Assembly (NCBI GenBank): GCA_043826085.1
Contig: JBDRQW010000011.1
Span: forward strand, 1-7,148
Direction of reading: 5' to 3'
Length of the DNA stretch: 7,148 nt
From: CAXBYZ01 sp043826085
Lineage (GTDB): Bacteria > Patescibacteriota > Microgenomatia > UBA1400 > CG1-02-47-37
Made by a program: the position numbers and the translations under genes. The notes beneath the pieces were generated by a model. It saw only the letters and a program-made list of their open reading frames with translations, did not search any database and had not been told where the DNA came from. How positions within the stretch are numbered: the first letter of the stretch is position 1; each line of letters begins with the position of its first letter. Positions 1-5,255 of the stretch are shown here, one piece after another.

Positions 1-83
1 GTCTTAAATCTTCTTGACAATAATACCTTTCCACCTTCAATCAAAATCAAGTACGAAGAAGCTATCTGCTTAAATCTTTGCAT
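1..83 (-). CDS. NUDIX hydrolase, N-terminal fragment (runs off the left edge)
   Basis: Reading leftward from an ATG at 83-81, the frame is open to the window edge and gives 27 complete codons. The protein starts MQRFKQIASSYLILIEGGKV and continues with LLSRRFK. This matches the opening beta-strands of NUDIX hydrolases, where a hydrophobic strand, a short Gly-Gly/Gly-Lys turn and a second strand ending in L-L-x-R-R-F precede the NUDIX box. The catalytic box (GX5EX7REUXEEXGU) would lie beyond the window and cannot be checked. Family members hydrolyse nucleoside diphosphates linked to another moiety, often as housekeeping enzymes; substrate is not predictable here. The start is supported by a TATAAT six nucleotides upstream and the absence of any SD. 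It is divergent from the DUF167 gene. The call rests on a short stretch of sequence. Confidence 0.72.
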   Translation of the reverse strand, partial: MQRFKQIASSYLILIEGGKVLLSRRFK

Positions 84-89
84 ATTGTG

Positions 90-95
90 ATTATA
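90..95 (-). promoter_or_regulatory. -10 element for the NUDIX gene (leaderless start)
   Basis: On the - strand a perfect TATAAT occupies 95-90, and only six nucleotides (cacaat) separate it from the ATG at 83. Transcription would therefore begin at or next to the start codon. No good -35 is visible at 17 bp upstream, so the promoter is inferred from the -10 alone. Confidence 0.5.
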
Positions 96-131
96 TATCT
101 TCAAGGATCATCCCTGTAGGTAAAAAATAAA

Positions 132-140
132 TGCTAGAAT
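132..140 (+). promoter_or_regulatory. extended -10 promoter for the DUF167 gene
   Basis: TGCTAGAAT is an extended -10 (TG, one base, TAGAAT) placed 10 nt before the ATG at 151. Predicted transcription start is about 147, leaving a leader of only a few nucleotides. No clear -35 is visible, which is acceptable for an extended -10 promoter. No SD precedes the gene. The motif is nearly identical to TGCTAAAAT at 4904. Confidence 0.45.
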
Positions 141-150
141 AATTTATTCA

Positions 151-369
151 ATGAAAGTCTATTTAAAAGTTAAACCCAGAGCCTCAAAAAACTTAGTTAA
201 AAAAATTAACCAAGACTTATATCACGTTTGGGTAACCGCTCCGGCCACAAAAGGTTACGCCAATAAGGCCGTTATTTACCTTATTGCCAAATATTTAAAA
301 CTAAAACCCAATCAAATTTTTATTAAAAAAGGTCTAACCTCAAGCCATAAAACCATTGAGATCTATTAG
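151..369 (+). CDS. DUF167/YggU-family small protein
   Basis: This 72-aa protein has the DUF167 (YggU) family layout from end to end. It opens with the strand MKVYLKVKPRAS (the family's V-x-V-x-P-x-A/S motif) at residues 1-12. The central A-P-A-T-K-G-Y-A-N-K-A block at about 30-40 is the family's A-P-P-x-x-G-x-A-N signature. A helix and lysine-rich strand end in G-L-T-S-S-H-K-T-I-E-I, the usual G-x-x-S-x-x-K terminus. Length is slightly under that of stand-alone members. The molecular role of the family is not established; members are small alpha/beta cytosolic proteins. The ATG at 151 is chosen because it aligns with the family start and lies directly behind an extended -10. It stands alone between the divergent NUDIX gene and the lexA-led operon. 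The TAG stop at 367-369 falls in a segment resembling the IS end further right. Confidence 0.85.
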   Translation: MKVYLKVKPRASKNLVKKINQDLYHVWVTAPATKGYANKAVIYLIAKYLKLKPNQIFIKKGLTSSHKTIEIY

Positions 370-378
370 CCTACAAAA

Positions 379-420
379 ACCTTCAGACCCGTCCACCTTT
401 GACTAGGGTCCGACCCCTTT
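379..420. repeat. degenerate palindromic repeat, copy 1 (GGTCCGACC family)
   Basis: This stretch between the DUF167 gene and the lexA promoter carries ACCTTCAG (379-386), GTCCACCTTTGA (391-402) and AGGGTCCGACC (405-415). The last segment is identical to part of the palindrome at 5256-5280. Locally GGGTC-C-GACCC can form a short hairpin, and GACCC at 387 can pair alternatively with GGGTC at 406. It looks like a decayed member of the repeat family also seen at 5256 and 6464. It could act as a weak terminator for the DUF167 gene, but no T-run of useful length follows. Confidence 0.5.
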
Positions 421-426
421 CTTCTA

Positions 427-456
427 TTGACACCAGAATAAATAGTCGGGTATCAT
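427..456 (+). promoter_or_regulatory. sigma70-type promoter of the lexA-led R-M operon
   Basis: A perfect -35 TTGACA (427-432) is followed after 18 bp by TATCAT (451-456), a good -10. Predicted transcription start is about 463, immediately before or on the ATG at 464, so the operon mRNA is probably leaderless. No SD is present before the start. This is the only clear promoter for the five-gene operon that follows. Confidence 0.7.
428..455. promoter_or_regulatory. possible operator: inverted repeat spanning -35 and -10
   Basis: TGACACC (428-434) and GGTATCA (449-455) are inverted copies matching at 6 of 7 positions, separated by 14 bp. They overlap the -35 and -10 of the lexA promoter. A dimeric repressor such as the LexA-like product of the next gene could bind here to regulate its own operon. 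The sequence matches neither the Escherichia coli (CTGT-N8-ACAG) nor the Bacillus (GAAC-N4-GTTC) LexA box. The half-site is short, so chance occurrence is quite possible. Confidence 0.22.
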
Positions 457-463
457 AGATTTA

Positions 464-1111
464 ATGAAAAAACAGATTAAGCCTACCTCAAGGCAAAAAG
501 AAATGTTGTCAATAATCTATAAATATATTAATAATAGTGGCTATCCGCCCTCTATTGAAGAAATGAGGGAAAATCTAAAAGTTTCTTCTAACCAATCTGT
601 TTTAGACCTGCTTTATCATTTAGAAAAAAAACAAATGATTAAACGGGTTGAGGGAATTGCCCGCAGTATAACCATTTTACCTTTAGGTTATGAAATTTTA
701 GATAAATCACGATTAGCGCCGTTTTTGGGCGCCAGTCATGCCGGCGCGCCAGTTAATATGCTGGATATTCAGGGGGAATGGATTCCTTTGCCCGGTAAAG
801 ATGTTGCAAAATTAAATCGAGAAGTTTTTGTCTTAAAAGTGAACGGCGATTCAATGATTAACTCTGGGATTGATGATGGCGACATGGTTTTAGTTCAAAG
901 CCAAAAAGAATTTAGTTCCGGCGATTTGGTTTTGGCAGATTTAAATGGAGACTCCACGATTAAAAGATTTATTTCCGATGATAATCCGCCCTATATTTAT
1001 TTAAAACCGGAAAATCCAAAATATGAAATCATTCCTTTTACTCACGAAATGAGGTTAGTAGGGAAAATTGTTTCAATTATTAAAAATAATGAATTAAAAG
1101 GAGTTAACTAA
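464..1111 (+). CDS. lexA: LexA-like autocleaving transcriptional repressor
   Basis: The 215-aa product has the full LexA layout. Residues 1-70 form a winged-helix DNA-binding domain with the LexA-type opening (TSRQKEMLSIIYKYI, then G-Y-P-P-S-I-E-E). A linker leads to an Ala93-Gly94 bond in S-H-A-G-A-P, the position of RecA-stimulated self-cleavage. The S24-type peptidase domain follows, with catalytic Ser130 in V-N-G-D-S-M-I and catalytic Lys167 in S-T-I-K-R-F. All key residues are present, so it should be cleavable and inactivated after DNA damage. It is first in an operon: its TAA shares the A of the next gene's ATG (TAATG), and the SD for that gene lies within its last codons. It may be the cell's SOS repressor or a dedicated regulator of the R-M genes; the sequence cannot decide. 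The ATG at 464 sits right behind the -10, indicating a leaderless start. Confidence 0.9.
   Translation: MKKQIKPTSRQKEMLSIIYKYINNSGYPPSIEEMRENLKVSSNQSVLDLLYHLEKKQMIKRVEGIARSITILPLGYEILDKSRLAPFLGASHAGAPVNMLDIQGEWIPLPGKDVAKLNREVFVLKVNGDSMINSGIDDGDMVLVQSQKEFSSGDLVLADLNGDSTIKRFISDDNPPYIYLKPENPKYEIIPFTHEMRLVGKIVSIIKNNELKGVN
1099..1103 (+). promoter_or_regulatory. ribosome binding site for the R-M gene inside lexA
   Basis: AGGAG lies in the last codons of the lexA-like gene, 7 nt before the ATG at 1111. It fixes the R-M start and, with the 1-nt TAATG overlap, indicates translational coupling of repressor and R-M protein. It contrasts with the SD-less first gene of the operon. Confidence 0.75.
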
Positions 1112-3066
1112 TGCCGACTATTAAACCCAATAAAGCCGAAGCGATTATCAGTTTGATTTTCAAAAATTTTGATAGCAATTTTGGCCTCAAAGAATTCAGT
1201 GATATTCGTCCTAATGAAATTTTATATATTAGCGAGCAGGAACCAGGGCGTTACTATATTAAAGATTTAAAAAGTGGCGCGTTTAAATTTGTTTATGATA
1301 AGAAAAAACAATCTGGCCGGCCGGAAGAAATAATCCGTCAGCTTTGGCTTTATAAACTTCACACTCATTATCAATATCCTTTTGATCGGATTGATACGGA
1401 AAAAAGCGTTCACTTTGGTCGGGAAATCCATACTAAGGCGGCTGATATTATAATCTATAAAAAAGACAAAATTACTCCGTTTATTATTATCGAAGTTAAA
1501 AGTCCGACTGAAAAAAAAGGAGTGGAACAATTAAAAACTTATCTTAATGCTGAAGGCTCGGAAATCGGCGTTTGGTCCAATGGAGTTGGGAAAGTGATTC
1601 TTTATCGGCCTTATCCAAAAGAATTTGAAGACTCTTTGTCTGATATTCCTGCCGCTAATCAAACAATAGATGATTTATTTGAAGTGAAAAAAACTTGGAA
1701 TAGTTTGAATCCAAAATTTGATTTTGTGGAAATTGTCAAACGAATTGAAGAATTAGCTTTGGCCGGCTCTGGTGCTAATGTTTTTGAAGAAATTTTTAAA
1801 TTGATCTACGCTAAATTATTTGATGAAAAACTTGCTCGCGAACAACGCAAAAATGAAGAAGTGTTGTTTCGAAAATACCGCGATCCGGAAAAAACTTATC
1901 AAATAATCAATCAATTATTTAAAAATGCCATCAGTCAATGGCCGGATACTTTTGAATTATCAGATAAAATAAGATTATCTCCGGAACGTTTAAATATTTG
2001 TGTGCCGTTTTTGGAAAACGTCCGCTTGTTTGAAATCGGTCAAGGGGAGTACGAAATTGTTGATAGCGCTTTTGAGTATTTGATTACCGAGGTTTCCAAA
2101 GGTAAAAAAGGGCAGTATTTTACTCCGCGTCATGCGATTAAAATGTGCGTTAAAATATTAAATCCGAAAGCCGATGAATACATTATTGATCCTGCTTGCG
2201 GTTCGGGCGGTTTTATTCTCCATACAATGTATCATGTTTGGGATAACTATTTGAAAAATCCGGCAGCTAGAAAAGAATATGCTGGAAAATATTTATTCGG
2301 AATTGATTTTGATGATAACATGCGCCGGATTTCTCAAGCTTTAATGTTAATTGCTGGTGACGGAAAGCATCACATTTTTAAAAGGAATTCTTTGGATGCT
2401 CGGGATTGGCAGGGAACAGTGGCTGAAGACGCGCGAGTTGAGTTAAAAAGACTATTAAGAAGTTCCAGTGAAACAGATGAGCAGGAAAACCAGAAAACTT
2501 ATCGTCATTTGAATTTTGATGTTTTATTGACTAATCCGCCTTTTGCCGGTGAAAATCGCAATGATCCAGGTTTATTGAGGCAATATGAATTGGCTAAAAA
2601 AGACGGCAAACTAAAAAATAACGTTGAGCGTCATATTTTGTTTATTGAGCGGTCTTTGGATGCGGTTCGCCCCAGCGGTCGTTTGGCGATCGTTTTACCT
2701 CAAGGGGTATTAAATAATACTAATATGCAATACATTCGTGAGTGGTTGTTTACTAAAGCCCGGATTTTGGCGGTAGTTGGCCTGCAGGGAAACACGTTTA
2801 AACCGCATACCGGCACAAAAACCTCGGTTATTTTCTTGCAAAAATGGGACGAAAATGAGGAACCTTTAAAAGATTACCCGATTTTTATGGCCGTTTCCAA
2901 AAAATCCGGCAAAAATAACTCTGGTGATTATATTTACAAAAAAGGCGTTGACGGAAAAGCGGTTTATGGTCCAACAGGTTTAAAAACCCTTGATCATGAC
3001 CTCGACTCCATCGCCGATGATTTTATAGCCTTTGCAAAACAACAAAAATTTAATTTCTGGAGGTAA
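1111..3066 (+). CDS. restriction-methylation fusion: HsdR-N-type nuclease domain plus HsdM-type N6-adenine methyltransferase
   Basis: The 651-aa protein joins two activities. Residues about 70-165 form a PD-(D/E)XK nuclease domain of the HsdR N-terminal type: Asp112 in A-D-I-I-I-Y, Glu128-Val-Lys130 in I-I-I-E-V-K-S-P, and the following Q140-x-x-x-Y144. Residues about 205-580 form an HsdM-like methyltransferase. It contains G-Q-Y-F-T-P-R (334-340), the S-adenosylmethionine loop D-P-A-C-G-S-G-G-F (360-368) and the catalytic N-P-P-F (475-478), which marks N6-adenine methylation. There is no helicase domain, and no separate HsdR gene is nearby. Together with the downstream specificity subunit this resembles BcgI, where one polypeptide of similar length carries nuclease and methylase and a second recognises DNA. 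The nuclease residues appear intact, so cleavage is plausible. An alternative is a Type I methylase with an accessory nuclease fold and an HsdR encoded elsewhere. The start is set by the strong SD and the overlap with lexA. Confidence 0.88.
   Translation: MPTIKPNKAEAIISLIFKNFDSNFGLKEFSDIRPNEILYISEQEPGRYYIKDLKSGAFKFVYDKKKQSGRPEEIIRQLWLYKLHTHYQYPFDRIDTEKSVHFGREIHTKAADIIIYKKDKITPFIIIEVKSPTEKKGVEQLKTYLNAEGSEIGVWSNGVGKVILYRPYPKEFEDSLSDIPAANQTIDDLFEVKKTWNSLNPKFDFVEIVKRIEELALAGSGANVFEEIFKLIYAKLFDEKLAREQRKNEEVLFRKYRDPEKTYQIINQLFKNAISQWPDTFELSDKIRLSPERLNICVPFLENVRLFEIGQGEYEIVDSAFEYLITEVSKGKKGQYFTPRHAIKMCVKILNPKADEYIIDPACGSGGFILHTMYHVWDNYLKNPAARKEYAGKYLFGIDFDDNMRRISQALMLIAGDGKHHIFKRNSLDARDWQGTVAEDARVELKRLLRSSSETDEQENQKTYRHLNFDVLLTNPPFAGENRNDPGLLRQYELAKKDGKLKNNVERHILFIERSLDAVRPSGRLAIVLPQGVLNNTNMQYIREWLFTKARILAVVGLQGNTFKPHTGTKTSVIFLQKWDENEEPLKDYPIFMAVSKKSGKNNSGDYIYKKGVDGKAVYGPTGLKTLDHDLDSIADDFIAFAKQQKFNFWR
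3059..3064 (+). promoter_or_regulatory. ribosome binding site for the trypco2-like gene
   Basis: GGAGGT, a near-perfect SD, overlaps the last codons and stop of the R-M gene and lies 7 nt before the ATG at 3072. It supports translation of the small protein as a genuine operon member. Confidence 0.75.
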
Positions 3067-3071
3067 AAAAT

Positions 3072-3365
3072 ATGTCAGATAAACTTGAGCAAATTCAATT
3101 AGAAGAATTTATTAAAAATGTTTTGACTCAAATTGAAAAAGGGGCGGAAATTGGCAAAAGAAGTTTCAAAGATGCGATTGAATTTGAGGTTTCTGTTTCT
3201 AAAACAGAAAAACTTGAAGGAAATGTAAAAATTTATATTGCTCAAGGTGGTGGCGAAATTAATAAAGAAAGTGTAGCAAAAATAAAATTTAAAATATTCC
3301 CTAATTATCCTGACACAGATTCTAGTCAAATTGAACAATCAAAAAATTGGGGCATTGGTAATTAA
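3072..3365 (+). CDS. small trypco2-like (trypsin-co-occurring domain 2) protein
   Basis: The 97-aa protein fits the trypco2 pattern. An N-terminal amphipathic helix (L-E-E-F-I-K-N-V-L-T-Q-I) is followed by an acidic strand F-K-D-A-I-E-F-E-V-S-V. A variable turn, a second strand (N-V-K-I-Y-I-A-Q-G-G-G-E) and a third (S-V-A-K-I-K-F-K-I-F-P) complete it. The family is known as a small domain found beside trypsin-like proteases and other effectors in conflict and immunity systems; its biochemical role is unknown. No protease is visible here. The gene sits between the R-M gene and the specificity gene, starting 5 nt after the stop of the first and ending 2 nt before the start of the second, behind a strong SD. 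That placement suggests a role with the R-M complex, for example as an assembly or control factor, which is inference. The C-terminal tail of about 20 residues is polar and probably disordered. Assignment is by pattern recognition only. Confidence 0.6.
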   Translation: MSDKLEQIQLEEFIKNVLTQIEKGAEIGKRSFKDAIEFEVSVSKTEKLEGNVKIYIAQGGGEINKESVAKIKFKIFPNYPDTDSSQIEQSKNWGIGN

Positions 3366-3367
3366 TA

Positions 3368-4705
3368 ATGTCCTTTTCCATCATCCAAAAATCACAACTT
3401 GAAGATAAAAGTCGTCTAGACGCTGATTTTTATCAACCGGAATATTTAAGTTTACTTGAAACATTAAATAAAAAACAAATAACTACTTTAGAATTATTAA
3501 CAACAAAAATAACTCAAGGGCCAAACCCGATTTTTATTGACGAAGGAAAGTCATGTTTAAATGGCAGAAACATAAAAAATAATCGGGTTGATATTGAAAA
3601 TTCAAATTACGTTTCCGAAAAAGAATTTGAAAAATTTAATAATTTTAAAGTTAAAGAAAACGATATTTTAATTACTTTAAAAGGCTTAGGATCAATTGGT
3701 AAAACAGGGTTAGTTTTTTCTGACACTGACAGTATTTTTAGCAGAAACATTGGTTTGATTCGTTTAGCCAGTCAACAATGGGCTAGATATGTTTATGCTT
3801 TTTTATTATCAAAATACGGAGAAAAACAAATAGAAAGGTCTATCTCAGGAGGAACTGGACAAGTTACTTTAGCTACTAGCTATTTAAAAAGACTGAAAAT
3901 ACATCAACCAAACTCAATGCAGGTAAAATTTGTGTCAGATATCATCAAATGGAGCGAAGAAGAATATAAAAAATCTTATGAACTTTATTCTGAAGCTGAA
4001 AATTTGTTGTTGGAAGAATTAGAATTAAAAGATTTTCAGTCAAGAGAGGATCTAAGCTTTGTGGTTAATTATTCGGATATTAAAAAAGCCAATCGTATAG
4101 ATGCTGATTATTTTCAGCCAAAATATGCAGATTTAATTAAAAACCTAAAAAAGGGTAAGACAAAATTTCTGCCGAGAATTATTGAAAATACGCCAGCGAT
4201 ATTTAATCCAAAACCTGATGATAGTTATAAATATGTTGAATTGTCCAATATTAATTCTTCAATCGGAATAATTGACGGCTATTCAGAGGTTTTAGGCAAA
4301 GAAGCGCCAAGCCGAGCAAAAAGAATGTTGAAACAAGGAGACTTAATTGTTTCCAGCGTAGAGGGATCATTAGGAAAAGTGGCTTTAGTTAATAAAGAAC
4401 AAGAAGGCTATTTGGCCTCAACCGGATTTTTTCAATTTAGAAGCAAGGAGATTTTATCAGAAGTTTTATTAGTTTTATCCAAATGCTATATTTTAAAAAT
4501 GCAGTTACAAAAAGAAACTGCCGGAACAATCTTAACGGCGGTGTCCAAAAAAGCGATAAAAAATATTTTAATTCCGGTTGTATCAAAACCAATTCAACAG
4601 AAAATTTCTAATTTAGTCAAAAAATCGCACGAGGCTAGAAAAAAATCAAAAGAATTACTAGAAGAAGCCAAGAGAAAAGTAGAAGAAATGATTGAAAGAA
4701 GGTGA
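3368..4705 (+). CDS. hsdS: restriction-modification DNA specificity subunit (HsdS-like)
   Basis: The 445-aa protein is a two-half HsdS. Each half opens with the same motif: S-R-L-D-A-D-F-Y-Q-P-E-Y at 15-26 and N-R-I-D-A-D-Y-F-Q-P-K-Y at 242-253, an internal offset of about 227 residues. Each half then has a target recognition domain (about 27-185 and 254-405) ending in a K-x-L-x-I/I-L-I-P type strand, followed by a charged coiled-coil helix (about 190-220 and 408-445). In this family the two domains each read one half of a bipartite asymmetric DNA site and the helices set the spacing while docking methyltransferase subunits. It should target the R-M protein encoded two genes upstream. The ATG lies only 2 nt after the preceding stop with no strong SD, so translational coupling is likely. 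Both halves appear intact and there is no frameshift. The recognised sequence cannot be predicted. Confidence 0.92.
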   Translation: MSFSIIQKSQLEDKSRLDADFYQPEYLSLLETLNKKQITTLELLTTKITQGPNPIFIDEGKSCLNGRNIKNNRVDIENSNYVSEKEFEKFNNFKVKENDILITLKGLGSIGKTGLVFSDTDSIFSRNIGLIRLASQQWARYVYAFLLSKYGEKQIERSISGGTGQVTLATSYLKRLKIHQPNSMQVKFVSDIIKWSEEEYKKSYELYSEAENLLLEELELKDFQSREDLSFVVNYSDIKKANRIDADYFQPKYADLIKNLKKGKTKFLPRIIENTPAIFNPKPDDSYKYVELSNINSSIGIIDGYSEVLGKEAPSRAKRMLKQGDLIVSSVEGSLGKVALVNKEQEGYLASTGFFQFRSKEILSEVLLVLSKCYILKMQLQKETAGTILTAVSKKAIKNILIPVVSKPIQQKISNLVKKSHEARKKSKELLEEAKRKVEEMIERR

Positions 4706-4711
4706 TAAACA

Positions 4712-4897
4712 ATGAGCACATATCAAGCAAAAATTCAATTTGAAGAAAATTTGAAATTATTCGGAAATGCTACGTCACAACCGGAAAAATATAATCTATA
4801 CGCAGGATTAATCAATCTAACAAAGGCGATTGAACAAATTAAGTCAGATTTACGCAGTATAAAGGATGATATTTTTATAATTAAAAACAAAAGTTAA
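4712..4897 (+). CDS. unrecognised 61-aa helical protein at the end of the R-M operon
   Basis: I do not recognise this protein. It is short, charged and mostly helical by composition. The C-terminal half (K-A-I-E-Q-I-K-S-D-L-R-S-I-K-D-D-I, about residues 38-54) has a hydrophobic heptad-like spacing that suggests a coiled coil. There is no signal peptide, membrane segment or metal-binding cysteine. It begins 6 nt after the specificity-gene stop behind AAGGTGA (4699-4705), a good SD overlapping that stop, so it is probably translated as the last member of the operon. Its position suggests an accessory or regulatory partner of the specificity subunit's helices, but that is inference. An extended -10 for a possible separate transcript follows 7 nt after its stop. 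Confidence 0.6.
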   Translation: MSTYQAKIQFEENLKLFGNATSQPEKYNLYAGLINLTKAIEQIKSDLRSIKDDIFIIKNKS

Positions 4898-4903
4898 ATT
4901 TTT

Positions 4904-4912
4904 TGCTAAAAT
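4904..4912 (+). promoter_or_regulatory. extended -10 element downstream of the R-M operon
   Basis: TGCTAAAAT (TG, one base, TAAAAT) matches an extended -10 and closely resembles the element at 132-140. It would start transcription near 4919. No convincing -35 lies 17 bp upstream. It is the best candidate promoter for the folded segment that follows. Confidence 0.4.
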
Positions 4913-4918
4913 AGCTTA

Positions 4919-5072
4919 TGGCAGAAAGATTTTTAAAATGACTGGTAGGAAGGTGGAGATAATCCAAGTGAAATTAACATTCCGGGTATGTTAGCCTTAA
5001 TCTAAAACAATCAATTCTAACAAAAGCGTTTAAGGGGGAATTGTAAATCACCGTTATTAGAAAATTTTTTTG
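4919..5072 (+). ncRNA. candidate structured RNA, unassigned
   Basis: No convincing protein is encoded here, but the ends of the segment can pair. CAGAAAGATTTT (4922-4933) and AAAATTTTTTTG (5061-5072) form a 12-bp helix with two G-U wobbles that would be broken on the other strand. An inner helix ACtGGT (4941-4946) with ACCGT (5050-5054) continues it. Inside are TAACAT/ATGTTA around a 7-nt loop (4975-4993), CCTTAA (4995-5000) with TTAAGG (5030-5035), and an alternative TTCTAA/TTAGAA (5015-5020, 5057-5062). The segment starts just behind an extended -10. It matches no RNA family I know: not tRNA, tmRNA, RNase P or SRP RNA. The closing helix is A-T rich, so part of this could be chance. An 18-codon frame at 4938-4994 without SD is an unlikely alternative. 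Confidence 0.3.
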
Positions 5073-5075
5073 AAT

Positions 5076-5137
5076 AAAAAAAGGCGAGGTACACAAATAT
5101 CTCAAAGATCAACCTTAAGGTATTTGTGAACCTCACC
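5076..5137 (-). terminator. strong intrinsic terminator for leftward transcription
   Basis: Read on the - strand, the arm from 5137 to 5121 (GGTGAGGT, a U-U mismatch, then CACAAATA) pairs with the arm 5099 to 5083. This gives about 16 bp including one G-U pair. It is followed directly by seven T residues (the A7 run 5076-5082 on the + strand). The T-run and the wobble pair exist only for the - strand; on the + strand the same position is a C-A mismatch and no T-run follows. The loop contains the palindrome ACCTTAAGGT (5112-5121). Without the insertion sequence it would lie downstream of the leftward nuclease gene. Confidence 0.75.
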
Positions 5138-5155
5138 TAACGGTGGGTGATCACT
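5076..5155 (-). ncRNA. candidate small RNA of about 80 nt on the - strand
   Basis: A promoter (5192-5162) and an intrinsic terminator (5137-5076) bracket a segment of about 80 nt with no ATG-initiated reading frame of note. The predicted RNA begins with a short region containing TGATCAC (a palindrome) and CACC-GTTA-GGTG, which could form a small hairpin. It ends with the long hairpin and U-run. Complete promoter-plus-terminator spacing of this kind is typical of a stand-alone bacterial small RNA. It matches no family I recognise. The alternative is that the hairpin is simply the terminator of the nuclease gene and the promoter match is fortuitous in AT-rich DNA. Confidence 0.42.
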
Positions 5156-5175
5156 AAATATATTATATATTTAGT
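5153..5175. repeat. perfect 10-bp AT-rich palindrome
   Basis: ACTAAATATA (5153-5162) and TATATTTAGT (5166-5175) are perfect inverted copies around a 3-nt TTA spacer. The palindrome contains the leftward -10 TATAAT. Such symmetry over a -10 could be an operator or a cruciform-prone site, or simply a by-product of AT richness. Confidence 0.6.
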
Positions 5176-5192
5176 CTAATCGATAATGTCAA
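5162..5192 (-). promoter_or_regulatory. leftward sigma70 promoter, TTGACA/TATAAT
   Basis: On the - strand a perfect TTGACA (5192-5187) is followed by a perfect TATAAT (5167-5162) with a 19-bp spacer. An overlapping TATATA gives the ideal 17 bp. Predicted start is near 5155. No protein gene lies leftward before the terminator at 5137-5076, so the promoter appears to serve a short non-coding transcript. Confidence 0.55.
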
Positions 5193-5255
5193 TAACTAAG
5201 CAAAATTTATCAGATATTTATCACCATGTGAAATTCTAGCAAATAAGTTTAACGG

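Noticed and set aside
1..90. Tail of a + strand gene ending at TGA 88-90
   Set aside because: The 29-codon + strand frame has no recognisable pattern. The - strand frame gives a recognisable NUDIX start behind a TATAAT.
1267..1530. Open frame of 87 codons on the - strand
   Set aside because: It lies wholly inside the R-M gene, which has clear domain matches on the + strand. The translation is low-complexity, rich in Phe and Asn, as expected for the complement of an AT-rich gene.
3099..3338. Open frame of 79 codons on the - strand
   Set aside because: It is the complement of the trypco2-like gene, has a Phe/Asn-rich composition, no SD and no recognisable pattern.
4938..4994. 18-codon frame (M-T-G-R-K-V-E-I-I-Q...) in the intergenic region
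   Set aside because: There is no SD or correctly placed promoter, and it is very short. The same bases are better explained by pairing in the candidate RNA, though coding cannot be excluded.
5086..5175. Tandem hairpins as an integron attC site or IS200/IS605 end
   Set aside because: There is no integrase or Y1 transposase nearby and no attC core (RYYYAAC/GTTRRRY) arrangement. The - strand promoter and T-run explain the structure better.
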